From assembly GCF_003864975.1 (NCBI RefSeq), contig NZ_BHGL01000046.1, forward strand, positions 372,001-436,000: a stretch of 64,000 nt of DNA, read 5' to 3'. Origin of the DNA: Sulfuriferula thiophila (lineage in GTDB: Bacteria > Pseudomonadota > Gammaproteobacteria > Burkholderiales > Sulfuriferulaceae). A program made the position numbers and the translations under genes. This document shows positions 26,274 to 35,731 of this stretch, piece after piece. Under the pieces are notes generated by a model, which saw nothing but the letters and a program-made list of their open reading frames with translations, made no database searches and was not told where the DNA came from. Position 1 is the first letter of the stretch. The number at the start of each line of letters is the position of its first letter.

Positions 26274-26291
26274 TGTCGCCGTGCGGCGACA
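26274..26291. promoter_or_regulatory. GlrR-type box TGTC-N10-GACA, distal, before EF-hand/BON gene
   Basis: Perfect TGTC-N10-GACA whose inner bases are also palindromic (GCCGTGCGGC). It can therefore form a 7-bp stem and may double as a transcript-ending hairpin, 11 bp after the glrR stop. It lies 68 bp, centre to centre, from the proximal box. Confidence 0.68.
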
Positions 26292-26301
26292 TAAATGGAA
26301 G

Positions 26302-27663
26302 TTAATCAGCAGTACGTTTGAAAACAGATGCATCCAGATTGTGTCTTTGCAGTAATTTATAGAATTCGGTGCGATTACGTTTAGCCAGGCGCGCCGCTTG
26401 CGTCATGTTACCTGCAGTCATTTTCAATACACGAACCAGGTAATCTCTTTCAAACTGCTTGCGCGCATCTTCGAAAGACACCAGCTGCTCCTCATCCTTA
26501 TGCATCGCCTCATACACCAGCGCCGACGAAATCAGCGGCGTAGTGGACAATACAACGCATTGCTCAACCACGTTCATCAACTGCCGTACATTACCCGGCC
26601 AGGAAGCACCCACCAGCAACTCCATCGCTTCGGGGGCAACGCCATTGATAGGCTTGTTATATTTTATGGAAAGCAAACCAATAAAATAGTTGGTAAGCAG
26701 TGGAATATCTTCACGCCGCTGCGACAACGGCGGGATCAATAACGCGACCACATGCAGCCGGTAATACAGGTCTTCGCGAAAATTACCTGCCTCAACTTCC
26801 GCTTTAAGATCGCGATGGGTCGCAGAAATAATACGCACATTAACCGGTATGGTCTGCCCTGAACCAACTGGCCGCACCTGCCGTTCCTGCAGCACGCGCA
26901 GCAACTTGACCTGCAGCAGCAGCGGCATATCGCCGATCTCATCCAGAAACAGCGTTCCGCCCTCTGCTTCCTGGAATAAGCCTTTATGATCGCGTACAGC
27001 ACCGGTAAAGGCACCTTTTACATGCCCGAACAGCTCTGACTCCAGCAACTGCTCCGGGATAGCCGCACAGTTCACTGCCACAAAGGGCCGATGGCTGCGC
27101 TTGCTGGCATCGTGAATGGCATGGGCTAGCAACTCTTTGCCGGTGCCGCTTTCACCATGAATCAGTACGCTCGCATCGCCTTCTGCCACCAGTTTTGCTT
27201 TGGTCAGCAGATCCTCCATGGCAGCGCTCTGGGTAATGATATCCGCACGCCATGTGCCGGTCAGTTCATCATTTTGACTGTAGAGGCTGGGTGACAGCCT
27301 GAGCCCTTTGGCTACTTGCGCCAACAGCGCCTTGCTGTCGAAGGGCTTGGACAGATAACCGAATACGCCACGCTGTGCTGCCGCGACCGCATCCGGGATG
27401 GTGCCATGCGCCGTCAGAATGATGACGGGCAACGTAGGTGTCGTACGATGAATGTGCTCAAACAAGGCCATACCATCCATGCCACTCATGCGCATATCGG
27501 TGATTACCAGCTGCGGACGCGATACATCCAGTTGGTTAAGCGCGGCTTCCGCACTGGGCGCAGTTTCGACCTCATAGCCGGCAGCCGACAGTCGCATGGA
27601 CAGCAACTCCAGCAAATCGGTGTCGTCGTCAACCAGCAGAATTTTAGGATTAGATATACTCAT
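26302..27663 (-). CDS. glrR: GlrR-type sigma-54-dependent response regulator
   Basis: 453 residues in the standard NtrC-like order. A receiver (phospho-Asp56 in [12 protein letters not shown], Lys106) precedes an AAA+ domain with Walker A GESGTGKE (170-177) and the sigma-54 contact loop GAFTGA (217-222). A Fis-type helix-turn-helix follows near the end ([20 protein letters not shown]). The gene order kinase, small lipoprotein, regulator is that of enterobacterial glrK-qseG-glrR, which supports the name. Four TGTC-N10-GACA boxes in two nearby sigma-54 promoter regions are its likely targets. Confidence 0.93.
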   Translation of the reverse strand: MSISNPKILLVDDDTDLLELLSMRLSAAGYEVETAPSAEAALNQLDVSRPQLVITDMRMSGMDGMALFEHIHRTTPTLPVIILTAHGTIPDAVAAAQRGVFGYLSKPFDSKALLAQVAKGLRLSPSLYSQNDELTGTWRADIITQSAAMEDLLTKAKLVAEGDASVLIHGESGTGKELLAHAIHDASKRSHRPFVAVNCAAIPEQLLESELFGHVKGAFTGAVRDHKGLFQEAEGGTLFLDEIGDMPLLLQVKLLRVLQERQVRPVGSGQTIPVNVRIISATHRDLKAEVEAGNFREDLYYRLHVVALLIPPLSQRREDIPLLTNYFIGLLSIKYNKPINGVAPEAMELLVGASWPGNVRQLMNVVEQCVVLSTTPLISSALVYEAMHKDEEQLVSFEDARKQFERDYLVRVLKMTAGNMTQAARLAKRNRTEFYKLLQRHNLDASVFKRTAD

Positions 27664-27681
27664 AACCAGATACCCGGAAGA

Positions 27682-28212
27682 TCAGTGCTGATCTCTGCGC
27701 ATAAGATTTTTTTCCATATTCTTAATAGCCTCGACTTTATCCTGCAATCCATCAGCACGTTTTTTTTCATCTTTCCATTTCTGTGACAGGTCATCCGTCA
27801 AACGTTGTTGCTCGGTGAGCGTCACACTGAGTAAATTTGCCAGTCCGCGGAGACCGGAGGTTGTTGATTTGGTATCTTTCAGCAACTCATTGGCCATCTC
27901 CAGCGCCGTCGCGTTATCGTGAAATGCTGTATTGGGCAGGGTAAGCAGTAACGCAACCCGCAACCGGTTCACATCGGATTTGGATTGCCCCAGACTCTGG
28001 CGCGCCTTGTCATATTCCCTGGCAAGCTCGGGAGCCGACTGTTTACGCTGATAATCATAATACAGTAATAACTCATCCGTCTGGCTGGCCATCAATAAGG
28101 ACGGCGCCCAGCTCCCATTCACTGCACGCGTCTGGCCAGGCAGATTTGCACAGCCACTCAGCACCGCCAACATCATTATGGGGAAAATCCATTGCTGAAA
28201 AATTCTGCTCAT
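27682..28212 (-). CDS. qseG: QseG-like lipoprotein of the GlrKR cassette
   Basis: 176 residues. A lipoprotein signal peptide ends LSGC with lipidated Cys21. The mature protein is helical, with a Gln- and Lys-rich coiled coil at the C-terminus. In enterobacteria the gene between glrK and glrR (qseG/yfhG) encodes an outer-membrane lipoprotein that modulates the kinase; this one matches in place, size and lipidation. Sequence similarity alone would not be enough. It overlaps glrK by 4 bp. Confidence 0.8.
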   Translation of the reverse strand: MSRIFQQWIFPIMMLAVLSGCANLPGQTRAVNGSWAPSLLMASQTDELLLYYDYQRKQSAPELAREYDKARQSLGQSKSDVNRLRVALLLTLPNTAFHDNATALEMANELLKDTKSTTSGLRGLANLLSVTLTEQQRLTDDLSQKWKDEKKRADGLQDKVEAIKNMEKNLMRRDQH

Positions 28213-29711
28213 ACCTCACCTTTTATGTCACGCACAGGCAAATTAAGTTGGAAGTGTGCGCCCTCGCCAGCCGGTAACAGTGCAATGCTGCCGCCATGCG
28301 CGAGAACGTATTCCCGGGAAATCGACAAACCCAGCCCGGTGCCTTGAGTAGGACCGTCAGGTGCGCGCCGTCCCTGGAAAAACGGCTCAAACAACCTCTC
28401 CCGGTCAGCTTCATCTATCCCCGGACCCGCATCCGTTACATCCAGTTGTACTGCATCGCCAAGCTGTTGCGCAGCAATCCTGATAAGCCCGCCGTGCGGT
28501 GAAAACTTTACCGCATTCGACAGCAAATTATCCACCACTGTTTTAATCTTCTGCTCATCACACACCAGTGTCAGATCGGGGATCGCAAGATCAACCTGCA
28601 AGGCTTTGTTCATGATGGCAAGCTGCTGATCCTGCAACACTGCATCGAGCAGTTCAGCCAGTTTTACCGTTGTTTTGTTTAATGCGGATTTTTCATATTG
28701 CAGCGCGCTGAAACTGAGCAAATCTTCAATGCGTTTTTGCAATTGTACACTGTTGGTATGGAGGATATTGGCCACCTGCTGCTGTTTGGGATTCAACTCA
28801 CCCACGATACCTTCCGCCAGCAAATCCGAACCTTCACGTAATGCCGTCAGCGGTGTTTTCAGTTCATGCGAAACATGCTGCAGAAATTGGGTCTTTTGCT
28901 CTTCCAGCCCCAATAACCGCCGACGCATCCAGTCCAGTCGATCACCGAGATACTTTAAATCCTCCGGCCCTTCTACCTGAACAACCTGCGACAACTGACC
29001 CTGCCCCATCCTGCGGATAGCATCATCAATCTGCCGAATCGGACGTGTAATTAATACCGAAAACCCTGACGCCAGCAGAATCGCAAACGGAATCAGTGCC
29101 AGTAATTGCCAGCCCACCACCGCCCGCGCATGACCTGCCATCGACTGCATCGCATCCACCTCATGCTCGATGAGCGCATAGCCTGCTGTGGAATACAAAC
29201 GAGCTGCATCCAGCAACGGTCCGAAATCACCAACCAAATCATGCAATCCATCTGGAGTCTGCCCGGACGCACTGACCTGCTGAAATATGCGCTGTTCAGA
29301 CTGCTGCAACCGCCCTAACGACTGCTGTTGATCAGCATTTAATGAGAGTTTTTCCAGCATGGCTGCCGCATCGGCAAATTTCGCATGCGCACGGAAATAC
29401 CCTTCGAGCAAAGTCGCGTCATTCAAGATCACAGTTTGCCGCACGCTGCGCTCCATCGCCGTAATTTCATCAGCCAGCACGCGACTGCCATGTGCAATTT
29501 GCGCAGCCTGATATACCGCTTTGCGACTCTGATTCGCCAGCTGGTCAATTGAAACCGCACTGTTAATCAACGCCACGATCAGCGGCAACGCCACCAGCGA
29601 AAAGCCTATCAATATCAGTTTTAAAAATGATTTTGGATTGCGTCGCAATAAACCAAAATAGCCGGCGTCAGGTTTCTCCTCCTGCCCGGCATGCGCCGCA
29701 CGTACATCCAT
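28209..29711 (-). CDS. glrK: GlrK-type membrane sensor histidine kinase
   Basis: 500 residues from an ATG behind AAGGGG. Two membrane helices (about 30-50 and 202-222) flank a helical periplasmic domain. Then come HAMP (RPIRQIDDAIRRMGQGQ), HisKA with His282 (FLQHVSHELKTPLTALREG) and HATPase with NLLSNAVKFS, DAGPGI and GTGLGL. The EDLKYLGDRLDWMRRRL linker is typical of GlrK/QseE. It begins only 15 bp after the REC-PAS-GGDEF-EAL gene, so it is part of a longer operon. Confidence 0.93.
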   Translation of the reverse strand: MDVRAAHAGQEEKPDAGYFGLLRRNPKSFLKLILIGFSLVALPLIVALINSAVSIDQLANQSRKAVYQAAQIAHGSRVLADEITAMERSVRQTVILNDATLLEGYFRAHAKFADAAAMLEKLSLNADQQQSLGRLQQSEQRIFQQVSASGQTPDGLHDLVGDFGPLLDAARLYSTAGYALIEHEVDAMQSMAGHARAVVGWQLLALIPFAILLASGFSVLITRPIRQIDDAIRRMGQGQLSQVVQVEGPEDLKYLGDRLDWMRRRLLGLEEQKTQFLQHVSHELKTPLTALREGSDLLAEGIVGELNPKQQQVANILHTNSVQLQKRIEDLLSFSALQYEKSALNKTTVKLAELLDAVLQDQQLAIMNKALQVDLAIPDLTLVCDEQKIKTVVDNLLSNAVKFSPHGGLIRIAAQQLGDAVQLDVTDAGPGIDEADRERLFEPFFQGRRAPDGPTQGTGLGLSISREYVLAHGGSIALLPAGEGAHFQLNLPVRDIKGEV

Positions 29712-29726
29712 TGTGTATCCCCTTAT

Positions 29727-32216
29727 CTACACCATCGCTGGGCTGTAATCGGCAAAAAAACGTATCGCATCTACTGCTGGCATGGGCCGACTTAAGTAGC
29801 AGCCCTGAATCATGTCGCAACCATGTAATTTCAGGAAAGCCAGCTGCTCAGCGGTTTCCACGCCTTCAGCGACCACCTCCAGTCCCAATTTATGCCCCAG
29901 GGAGATACTTGCCTCAACAATTGTGCTGACATTGGCATCATGCGGCAAATCCTGGACAAATATCTGGTCGATTTTTAATACGTCCAGAGGGAAGCGTTTG
30001 AGGTAAGCCAGTGACGAATACCCTGTCCCGAAATCATCAATCGCCAGGCGCACACCAAGTGCATCCAGTGCATTCAAAATCTCGCCTGCAGTTTGCACAT
30101 TCTGCATAACCGTACTTTCGGTGATTTCGATTTCCAGATGCTCAGGCATCATACCCTCCTTCTGCAAGGCATCCTTTACCATCTGCACCAATTCACGATC
30201 AGCGAATTGTCGAGCTGACACGTTGATCGATATCCGTATCGGCATCTGCCCTGCTTCGCGGCAGCGGCGATAATGCGCGCACGCCTCACGCAATACCCAT
30301 GCTCCTACCTGCAGTATCAGCCCGGTATCTTCCAGCATCGGCACAAAATCGTCTGGAGAAACCAGCCCGCGCTCCGGATGCTGCCAGCGTATTAACGCCT
30401 CAAAACCTGTCACATTACCGCTATTCAGATCCATCTGGGGCTGGTAATACAAAACAAATTCACCGCGTTCCACTGCACGGCGCAGATCGGTTTCCAGCGC
30501 CAGTAATTCCTGTCCGCGAGCGTTCATATCCGGCGCATAAAACTGGTATTGATTACGCCCTATTCCCTTGGCACGATACATGGCCGCATCTGCATTTTTC
30601 AGCAGCGACTCCGGATCGCTGCCATCATTCGGATAGATGGAAATTCCGGTACTGAATGCGACATAAACATCCTGCCTGGGAAGGTGAAATGGCGTTCGCA
30701 CAGCTTCCTGAAGTTTATGCGCGATGGCTGCCACATCTTCAATAGCAGCAATCCCGCCCACGACGATGGTAAATTCATCACCGCCATAGCGTGCCAGCAA
30801 ATCATTTGGCCGCAAGCTATTACGCAAACGTTGCGCCACACCGCATAACAGCGCATCCCCGGCCACATGTCCCAGACTGTCATTAATGCGTTTAAAATTA
30901 TCCACATCAAGAAACAGCACCGCCACCATGAAATGATAGCGTTCGGCCCGGGACAACTCGCGTTCCAGATAATCCTGCAACAATATCCGGTTAGGCAACC
31001 CGGTAAGCGCATCATGCGTCGCCTGAACCTGCAGCTCGGCTTCAAATTTTTTCCGTTCAGAAATATCCCGGGCTATCGTTGAGAAATATTTCAGATGCGT
31101 ATCGTCACCGGCATGGGTAACCACTACCTGAGAAACCGGTATTTCCTTCCCGCTATGCCCGAGTAACGCGCTTTCACCGTGCCAGACGCCATCACGGTGC
31201 GCGGAAGAGAATGTCTCCGTCAACAACTGCTGTGCAGCCCATTCAGGATAACAGTCAAATATCGTTTTGCTTGCAATATCCTCGCTATCTCCCCACCCCA
31301 GCATTGCCCGACCGGCGTTGTTTAAATAACGCAACTGCCCATCACGATCCATAATTGCCACAAAATCTGTCGTCGCTTCGAGAATTGCCAGCAATTGTGC
31401 CCGCGCTTCTTCAACATGGATTCTGTCTGTGATATCCCGCCCGGTTGAGACAAAATGGGAAATGCGATTTTCACTGTCGAATAACGGCCGAATCACTTTT
31501 TCTTCATAAAACCGCGAACCATCTTTACGGGAATTGACCACGGTGTTCTGGAATGTATTTCCAGCCAGTATGGTTTCCCACATTTGTTTGAAAAAGGCAT
31601 CATCATGCCAACCCGACTTGACCAGAACCGGCGTATGGCCAAGCGCTTCAGCAGCGTTATAACCGGTCAGACGCTCGAATGCAGGATTGACATACTGTAT
31701 CTTGCCTTCAGCGTCGGTAATAAACACGCTATCCGCTGCCTGCTCTACAACCAGCGAAAGTTTACGCAATCTCTGTTCAGCCTCACGCCGTTCTCGCCGC
31801 AAAACCGCTTCAGCCAACTCACGATGAACAGCCGGCACCAAGCGCGCCCAATTCCCTTTCATCACATAATCCTGAGCACCAGCCTTCATGCCATCCACTG
31901 CGGTTACCTCACCAATAGTGCCTGACACAAAGATAAACGGTATATCAGGATCATGTCGCTTTACCATTTCCAGTGCCTTTGCTCCGTTGAAGCGCGGCAT
32001 GGTGTAGTCAGAAAACACAATATCCCAGGATTTTTCCATGGCTGTCAGCATTGTCTGCTCGGTATCCACCCTGCACCAGTCCAGAGCAAATCCGGAATTT
32101 TCCAAATAATCCACCAGCAACAAGGTATCATTTTCAGAATCTTCAACAATCAGCACACGCAGCATCACCCTTCCTGCAGCGGAAATTTGCGATGCATCAT
32201 CTGCCTGTTCAGCCAT
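29727..32216 (-). CDS. REC-PAS-PAS-GGDEF-EAL c-di-GMP regulator
   Basis: 829 residues, soluble. A receiver (about 18-135, Asp in IVFSDYTMPRFNG) is followed by two PAS domains (about 150-275 and 280-400), a GGDEF domain with intact GGDEF and an I-site RxxD (RPND) five residues before it, and an EAL domain. The EAL domain has EALIRW, NVSARQF, DDFGTGYSSL and EGVET, so it appears catalytically complete. The protein could both make and break c-di-GMP under control of its receiver. The ribosome site is GGAGAG. It lies 47 bp after the small receiver gene and 15 bp before glrK. Confidence 0.92.
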   Translation of the reverse strand: MAEQADDASQISAAGRVMLRVLIVEDSENDTLLLVDYLENSGFALDWCRVDTEQTMLTAMEKSWDIVFSDYTMPRFNGAKALEMVKRHDPDIPFIFVSGTIGEVTAVDGMKAGAQDYVMKGNWARLVPAVHRELAEAVLRRERREAEQRLRKLSLVVEQAADSVFITDAEGKIQYVNPAFERLTGYNAAEALGHTPVLVKSGWHDDAFFKQMWETILAGNTFQNTVVNSRKDGSRFYEEKVIRPLFDSENRISHFVSTGRDITDRIHVEEARAQLLAILEATTDFVAIMDRDGQLRYLNNAGRAMLGWGDSEDIASKTIFDCYPEWAAQQLLTETFSSAHRDGVWHGESALLGHSGKEIPVSQVVVTHAGDDTHLKYFSTIARDISERKKFEAELQVQATHDALTGLPNRILLQDYLERELSRAERYHFMVAVLFLDVDNFKRINDSLGHVAGDALLCGVAQRLRNSLRPNDLLARYGGDEFTIVVGGIAAIEDVAAIAHKLQEAVRTPFHLPRQDVYVAFSTGISIYPNDGSDPESLLKNADAAMYRAKGIGRNQYQFYAPDMNARGQELLALETDLRRAVERGEFVLYYQPQMDLNSGNVTGFEALIRWQHPERGLVSPDDFVPMLEDTGLILQVGAWVLREACAHYRRCREAGQMPIRISINVSARQFADRELVQMVKDALQKEGMMPEHLEIEITESTVMQNVQTAGEILNALDALGVRLAIDDFGTGYSSLAYLKRFPLDVLKIDQIFVQDLPHDANVSTIVEASISLGHKLGLEVVAEGVETAEQLAFLKLHGCDMIQGCYLSRPMPAVDAIRFFADYSPAMV

Positions 32217-32263
32217 GATAACTCTCCTTATTATGATATTTTGTTGGTGCTCTTTTAGTTTGG

Positions 32264-32701
32264 CTACATCTGCGGCGACTGATTAATGAGCAACCAGTAG
32301 AGCCCTAGCTGGCCTGCCGCTCTGACAAACTCGTCAAAATCCACCGGCTTGCGCACATAACTATTTGCGCCCAGCGCATAACCTTTGAGCCTGTCTTCCT
32401 CTTCATTGGATGAGGTCAGTATGACCACCGGTTGCAGAGATGTACGCTCATCGGCGCGAATGCGCCGCAACACCTCCAGACCGTCAATTTTGGGTAATTT
32501 GAGATCCAGCAGCACGACGGCAGGATGATCATGCGGATCCCGCCCGGCATAACTGCCGGTGCCAAACAGATAATCCAGCGCTTCTACGCCGTTACGCGCC
32601 ACCACCACGGCATTACCTATCTTGTTCGTTTCCAGCGCATGCAGCGTCAACGCCTCATCATCCGGATTATCCTCGACCAGCAATATAATTTTCTCTTTCA
32701 T
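32264..32701 (-). CDS. Single-domain response regulator (Rcp1-like)
   Basis: 145 residues, receiver domain only. It has the extended acidic patch VEDNPDDEAL, phospho-Asp in VVLLDLKLPKIDG and Lys in VRKPVDFDEF, as in Rcp1-type partners of phytochrome-like kinases. The ATG at 32701 overlaps the kinase stop codon (TGATG) behind GGAGG, so the pair is translationally coupled. It probably relays phosphate from the 860-residue kinase. Confidence 0.92.
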   Translation of the reverse strand: MKEKIILLVEDNPDDEALTLHALETNKIGNAVVVARNGVEALDYLFGTGSYAGRDPHDHPAVVLLDLKLPKIDGLEVLRRIRADERTSLQPVVILTSSNEEEDRLKGYALGANSYVRKPVDFDEFVRAAGQLGLYWLLINQSPQM

Positions 32702-35283
32702 CAAGCCTCCGATGCTAATGTGAAATAGAAAGTAGTCCCTGCATCGACTTCGCTTTCAGCCCAGATCTGTCCGCCATGTTTATGAATAATCCGTTGCGCC
32801 GTTGCCAGACCCACCCCGGTTCCGGGAAATTCCCGTGCATCATGCAAGCGCTGGAAGACACCAAACAATTTATCCGCATAAGCCATATCAAAGCCGGCAC
32901 CATTATCACGAACAAACCAGGTTGGCTGCTCATGCAGCATCATGACGCCAAACTCGATATTGGCCACGGCGCGTTGACCGGTGAATTTCCAGGCATTGCT
33001 GAGCAGATTGTCCAGCACTACCCGCATCAACCTTCTGTCTCCATGCGCTGTCAAGCCTGGCCTTAGCGTGAATTGCACTACACGCTCGGGGTCCTGTTTA
33101 CGAAGCTCTGCCATGACTTCCTGAGCCAACTCACTCAGATCGACTTCTTCACGCAACAGTTCCACACGCGTAACGCGAGACAATTTGAGCAGATCATCAA
33201 TGAGCATGCCCATATGCTGAGCGGCACGGCGTATTCGTTCCAGGTAGTCCTGCCCCTTAACCCCTAATTGCTCGGCGTAATCATGATGCAAAATGCGGCC
33301 AAAACCATCTATAGCACGAAGCGGCGCGCGCAAATCGTGCGACACGGAATAACTGAAAGCCTCAAGTTCATGATTAGCCGCTTCCAGTTCGACCGAACGG
33401 TTACGCAGGCTGTCATTCAACAACTGCAACTGTCGCTGTATCTCTTTACGTTCAGAAATATTTTCAATCACGCCATCAAAATAAACGGTGCCGTCTGCCC
33501 CCGTCTTCATTACGGCGGTGATAGCAGCCCAGAATACACGCCCCTTTAATGTGACCAACTCTATTTCTTCGCCACTGACATAGCCTTGACGGATGATTTT
33601 TTCGCTAAAGGCCTGACGCTGATCAGGATAACGATATAGTTCCGCTACCGAGCAGTTAAAAAACGCCTCTTCCGAATTAGCCTCGAACATCGTTATCATT
33701 GCCGGGTTGGCCTCCAGAAAAACCCCTTCTGAACCGGCTGAGTTCCGGTAAATACCCACAGGCAAGTTATTGACCAGATCACGATATCGTTCCTGCGCTT
33801 CGCGTTGCAAGTGTTCAGCCAGTTTACGGGAGGTTATATCGCGAATGATCGCTGTCACTATCATGCCTTGAGGTGTTTGCAGGGGGCTCAAACTGATTTC
33901 AACCGGAAACTCGCTACCATCCTTGCGCCGCCCATACAAATCGAGCCCCTCGCCCATAGGACGGGAATGAGGGTTTGCTTGATAGCCTGCCCGATGTTCA
34001 GGATGTGCTGCACGCAATTGCTCGGGTACCAATATCTCTACAGGCTGGCTCAGCAATTCTTCGCGCGAATAACCAAAATAGTGTTCCGCCTGATCATTAA
34101 CCAGCTCAATCAACCCATCGCGATTGACAATCACGATGGCATCCGGCGCAGATTCAAGCAAACCACGGAACCGCACTTCACTGGCGCGCACAGATTCCTC
34201 AGCCCAGCGGCGGCGCGTACTGTAATAAACAATGGTCCAGCTAGCCACCGCCAACATCAATTCCAGCACGCCGAACACTATCCACAGTCGTCCGGATAAG
34301 CTAGCGTTTTTCGCAGCCAGAAACATTACTGGCTCATGAGCAACCAGCAGCCACTGGTCTGATGTAACCACCTTGGGGTCGCCATTCAATCGCCCAAGCT
34401 GAAGTGGCGCGATCTTGGCATAGGTATACAACCCCTGATCAGTCGAGAACTGCCCCGTTTGCCCGCCTGTGCTGATCAATTGCCACGCTTTGGCATCCTG
34501 TGTTTCCAGGCGATGGTGATTGCGCTGCGGATACATGAATCCCCACTCATCCTCAGGACGTGGCCCAAGCAACCAGTACCCGGCTGAATTCAGCAGCCAC
34601 ATCTGACCTTGCTTGTGTTCAGCAGCAGCGATCTTGCGAATACGATCAGTCAGGCGCTGCCCCAGATAGTTCAGAACTATCACGCCGCGCTTGTGACCGG
34701 ACTGATCAAAGACAGGGGTACCGAAACGTATCATGGGTTTTATCGGCTGCTCGATCTTCCCATGTTCCACATTAAGATCCAGAGGCGACACATAGATCTC
34801 GCCGCGTTCCAAAGCAAGTGACTTGCTTACGTAATAACGATCCAGTTTATTTTGCAGGTCTGCGTGTTGTACGATGGCAGGATGGCCGTCATTCCAGTTG
34901 ATACGGATAAGCTCCTGCCCATTCTCGTCCAGCAACCTTAACTGATCGTAAATCCCCTTACGCATGACAAACGCCAGAAATTCCGCGGCCAACGCTTCCC
35001 GGCTGCTCGGTTGATTGACAGCAGCATCAAGCTGTAAGGAGGTGATGTCCCCCAGATACAGCAGATCCGAACGAACCGTAGCTAACCCCAGGGTACTGGA
35101 ATGAAGTGCAAGCTGGACTGCCTGTTGTTCGGCAGCCTTTCCAAGTGCCTGTGAACTACCCGCCTGCACACCATAGAAAGCCCAGATAATACCGGCTAAC
35201 AATAAGGTAAGTGGCACCCAGAGCAGCAAAAAATGCAGCAGTAACTGTCGATGCTGCTTAAAATCAAGGAGCCAATTCGCCAT
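32701..35283 (-). CDS. Membrane sensor histidine kinase (Cache-like, PAS-PAS, phytochrome-type HisKA)
   Basis: 860 residues. Membrane helices near 14-36 and 330-350 enclose a periplasmic sensor of about 290 residues with Cache-like features (YDQLRLLDENGQELIRI; RGVIVLNYLG). Two PAS domains follow (about 370-490 and 500-620), then HisKA with His649 (SYSVSHDLRAPLRAIDGFG) and HATPase (NLLSNAWKFT, DNGAGFDM, GTGVGLAT). This kinase type normally signals to a small receiver such as the one encoded next. It heads a six-gene leftward operon that runs to glrR. A MITE-like element lies 45 bp upstream. Confidence 0.9.
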   Translation of the reverse strand: MANWLLDFKQHRQLLLHFLLLWVPLTLLLAGIIWAFYGVQAGSSQALGKAAEQQAVQLALHSSTLGLATVRSDLLYLGDITSLQLDAAVNQPSSREALAAEFLAFVMRKGIYDQLRLLDENGQELIRINWNDGHPAIVQHADLQNKLDRYYVSKSLALERGEIYVSPLDLNVEHGKIEQPIKPMIRFGTPVFDQSGHKRGVIVLNYLGQRLTDRIRKIAAAEHKQGQMWLLNSAGYWLLGPRPEDEWGFMYPQRNHHRLETQDAKAWQLISTGGQTGQFSTDQGLYTYAKIAPLQLGRLNGDPKVVTSDQWLLVAHEPVMFLAAKNASLSGRLWIVFGVLELMLAVASWTIVYYSTRRRWAEESVRASEVRFRGLLESAPDAIVIVNRDGLIELVNDQAEHYFGYSREELLSQPVEILVPEQLRAAHPEHRAGYQANPHSRPMGEGLDLYGRRKDGSEFPVEISLSPLQTPQGMIVTAIIRDITSRKLAEHLQREAQERYRDLVNNLPVGIYRNSAGSEGVFLEANPAMITMFEANSEEAFFNCSVAELYRYPDQRQAFSEKIIRQGYVSGEEIELVTLKGRVFWAAITAVMKTGADGTVYFDGVIENISERKEIQRQLQLLNDSLRNRSVELEAANHELEAFSYSVSHDLRAPLRAIDGFGRILHHDYAEQLGVKGQDYLERIRRAAQHMGMLIDDLLKLSRVTRVELLREEVDLSELAQEVMAELRKQDPERVVQFTLRPGLTAHGDRRLMRVVLDNLLSNAWKFTGQRAVANIEFGVMMLHEQPTWFVRDNGAGFDMAYADKLFGVFQRLHDAREFPGTGVGLATAQRIIHKHGGQIWAESEVDAGTTFYFTLASEA

Positions 35284-35328
35284 GTGATAACAACCTTTGT
35301 GATTATTAACTACAGGAACATTTGCATG

Positions 35329-35468
35329 GAGACCTTTGCACGATGTAGCGAGCGCAGTTCAGATGAGGCGGAAATCAGCAAAAAAGCGGAGTGTACAACT
35401 AGTACATGAGCATTTTTAGCTGATTTTCAACGAAATATGAACAAGCGCAGTAATCGTGCAAAGGTCTC
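35329..35468 (-). repeat. 140-bp MITE-like element, copy B
   Basis: Inverse copy of 1361-1500, differing at three positions out of 140, with the same 16-bp terminal inverted repeats. It lies between the selD 3' end and the start of the sensor kinase operon, where it could affect read-through or the operon promoter. No target-site duplication is evident. Confidence 0.85.
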
Positions 35469-35731
35469 GTATGGTTTTATTTAAGCAGAAACCATAGCCA
35501 AATACCACAGTATTTTAGTCGGGCTTATGCACCATAATAATGCAGGTATTTGAACTACGCAATTCCAAAACCAGAATAGATAAAACAGTTCAACACGCTA
35601 TTCGAGCTATGTGAACGTAAGTGATCGGCGTTGAAGATAAATAACAATGGAACATGCGTGCATTGCGCACAGCGTCAGTTATGACATTGACACAGCTGCC
35701 CTGACCGGGCAGCTGAATGAAGCAACCTGAT
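35469..35731. other. Gene-free stretch downstream of selD
   Basis: About 260 bp between the MITE-like element and the selD stop. No gene is supported here. The only structure seen is the hairpin at 35693-35715. Confidence 0.5.
35693..35715 (-). terminator. Hairpin after selD
   Basis: A 9-bp perfect stem CAGCTGCCC / GGGCAGCTG with a 5-nt loop, 17 bp after the selD stop (selD reads left). No T-run follows, so terminator function is only likely. Confidence 0.5.

Noticed and set aside
26274-26291. Hairpin just after glrR taken at first as a simple terminator
   Set aside because: It has no T-run and matches the TGTC-N10-GACA activator box exactly, so it is listed as a binding site. A double role is possible.
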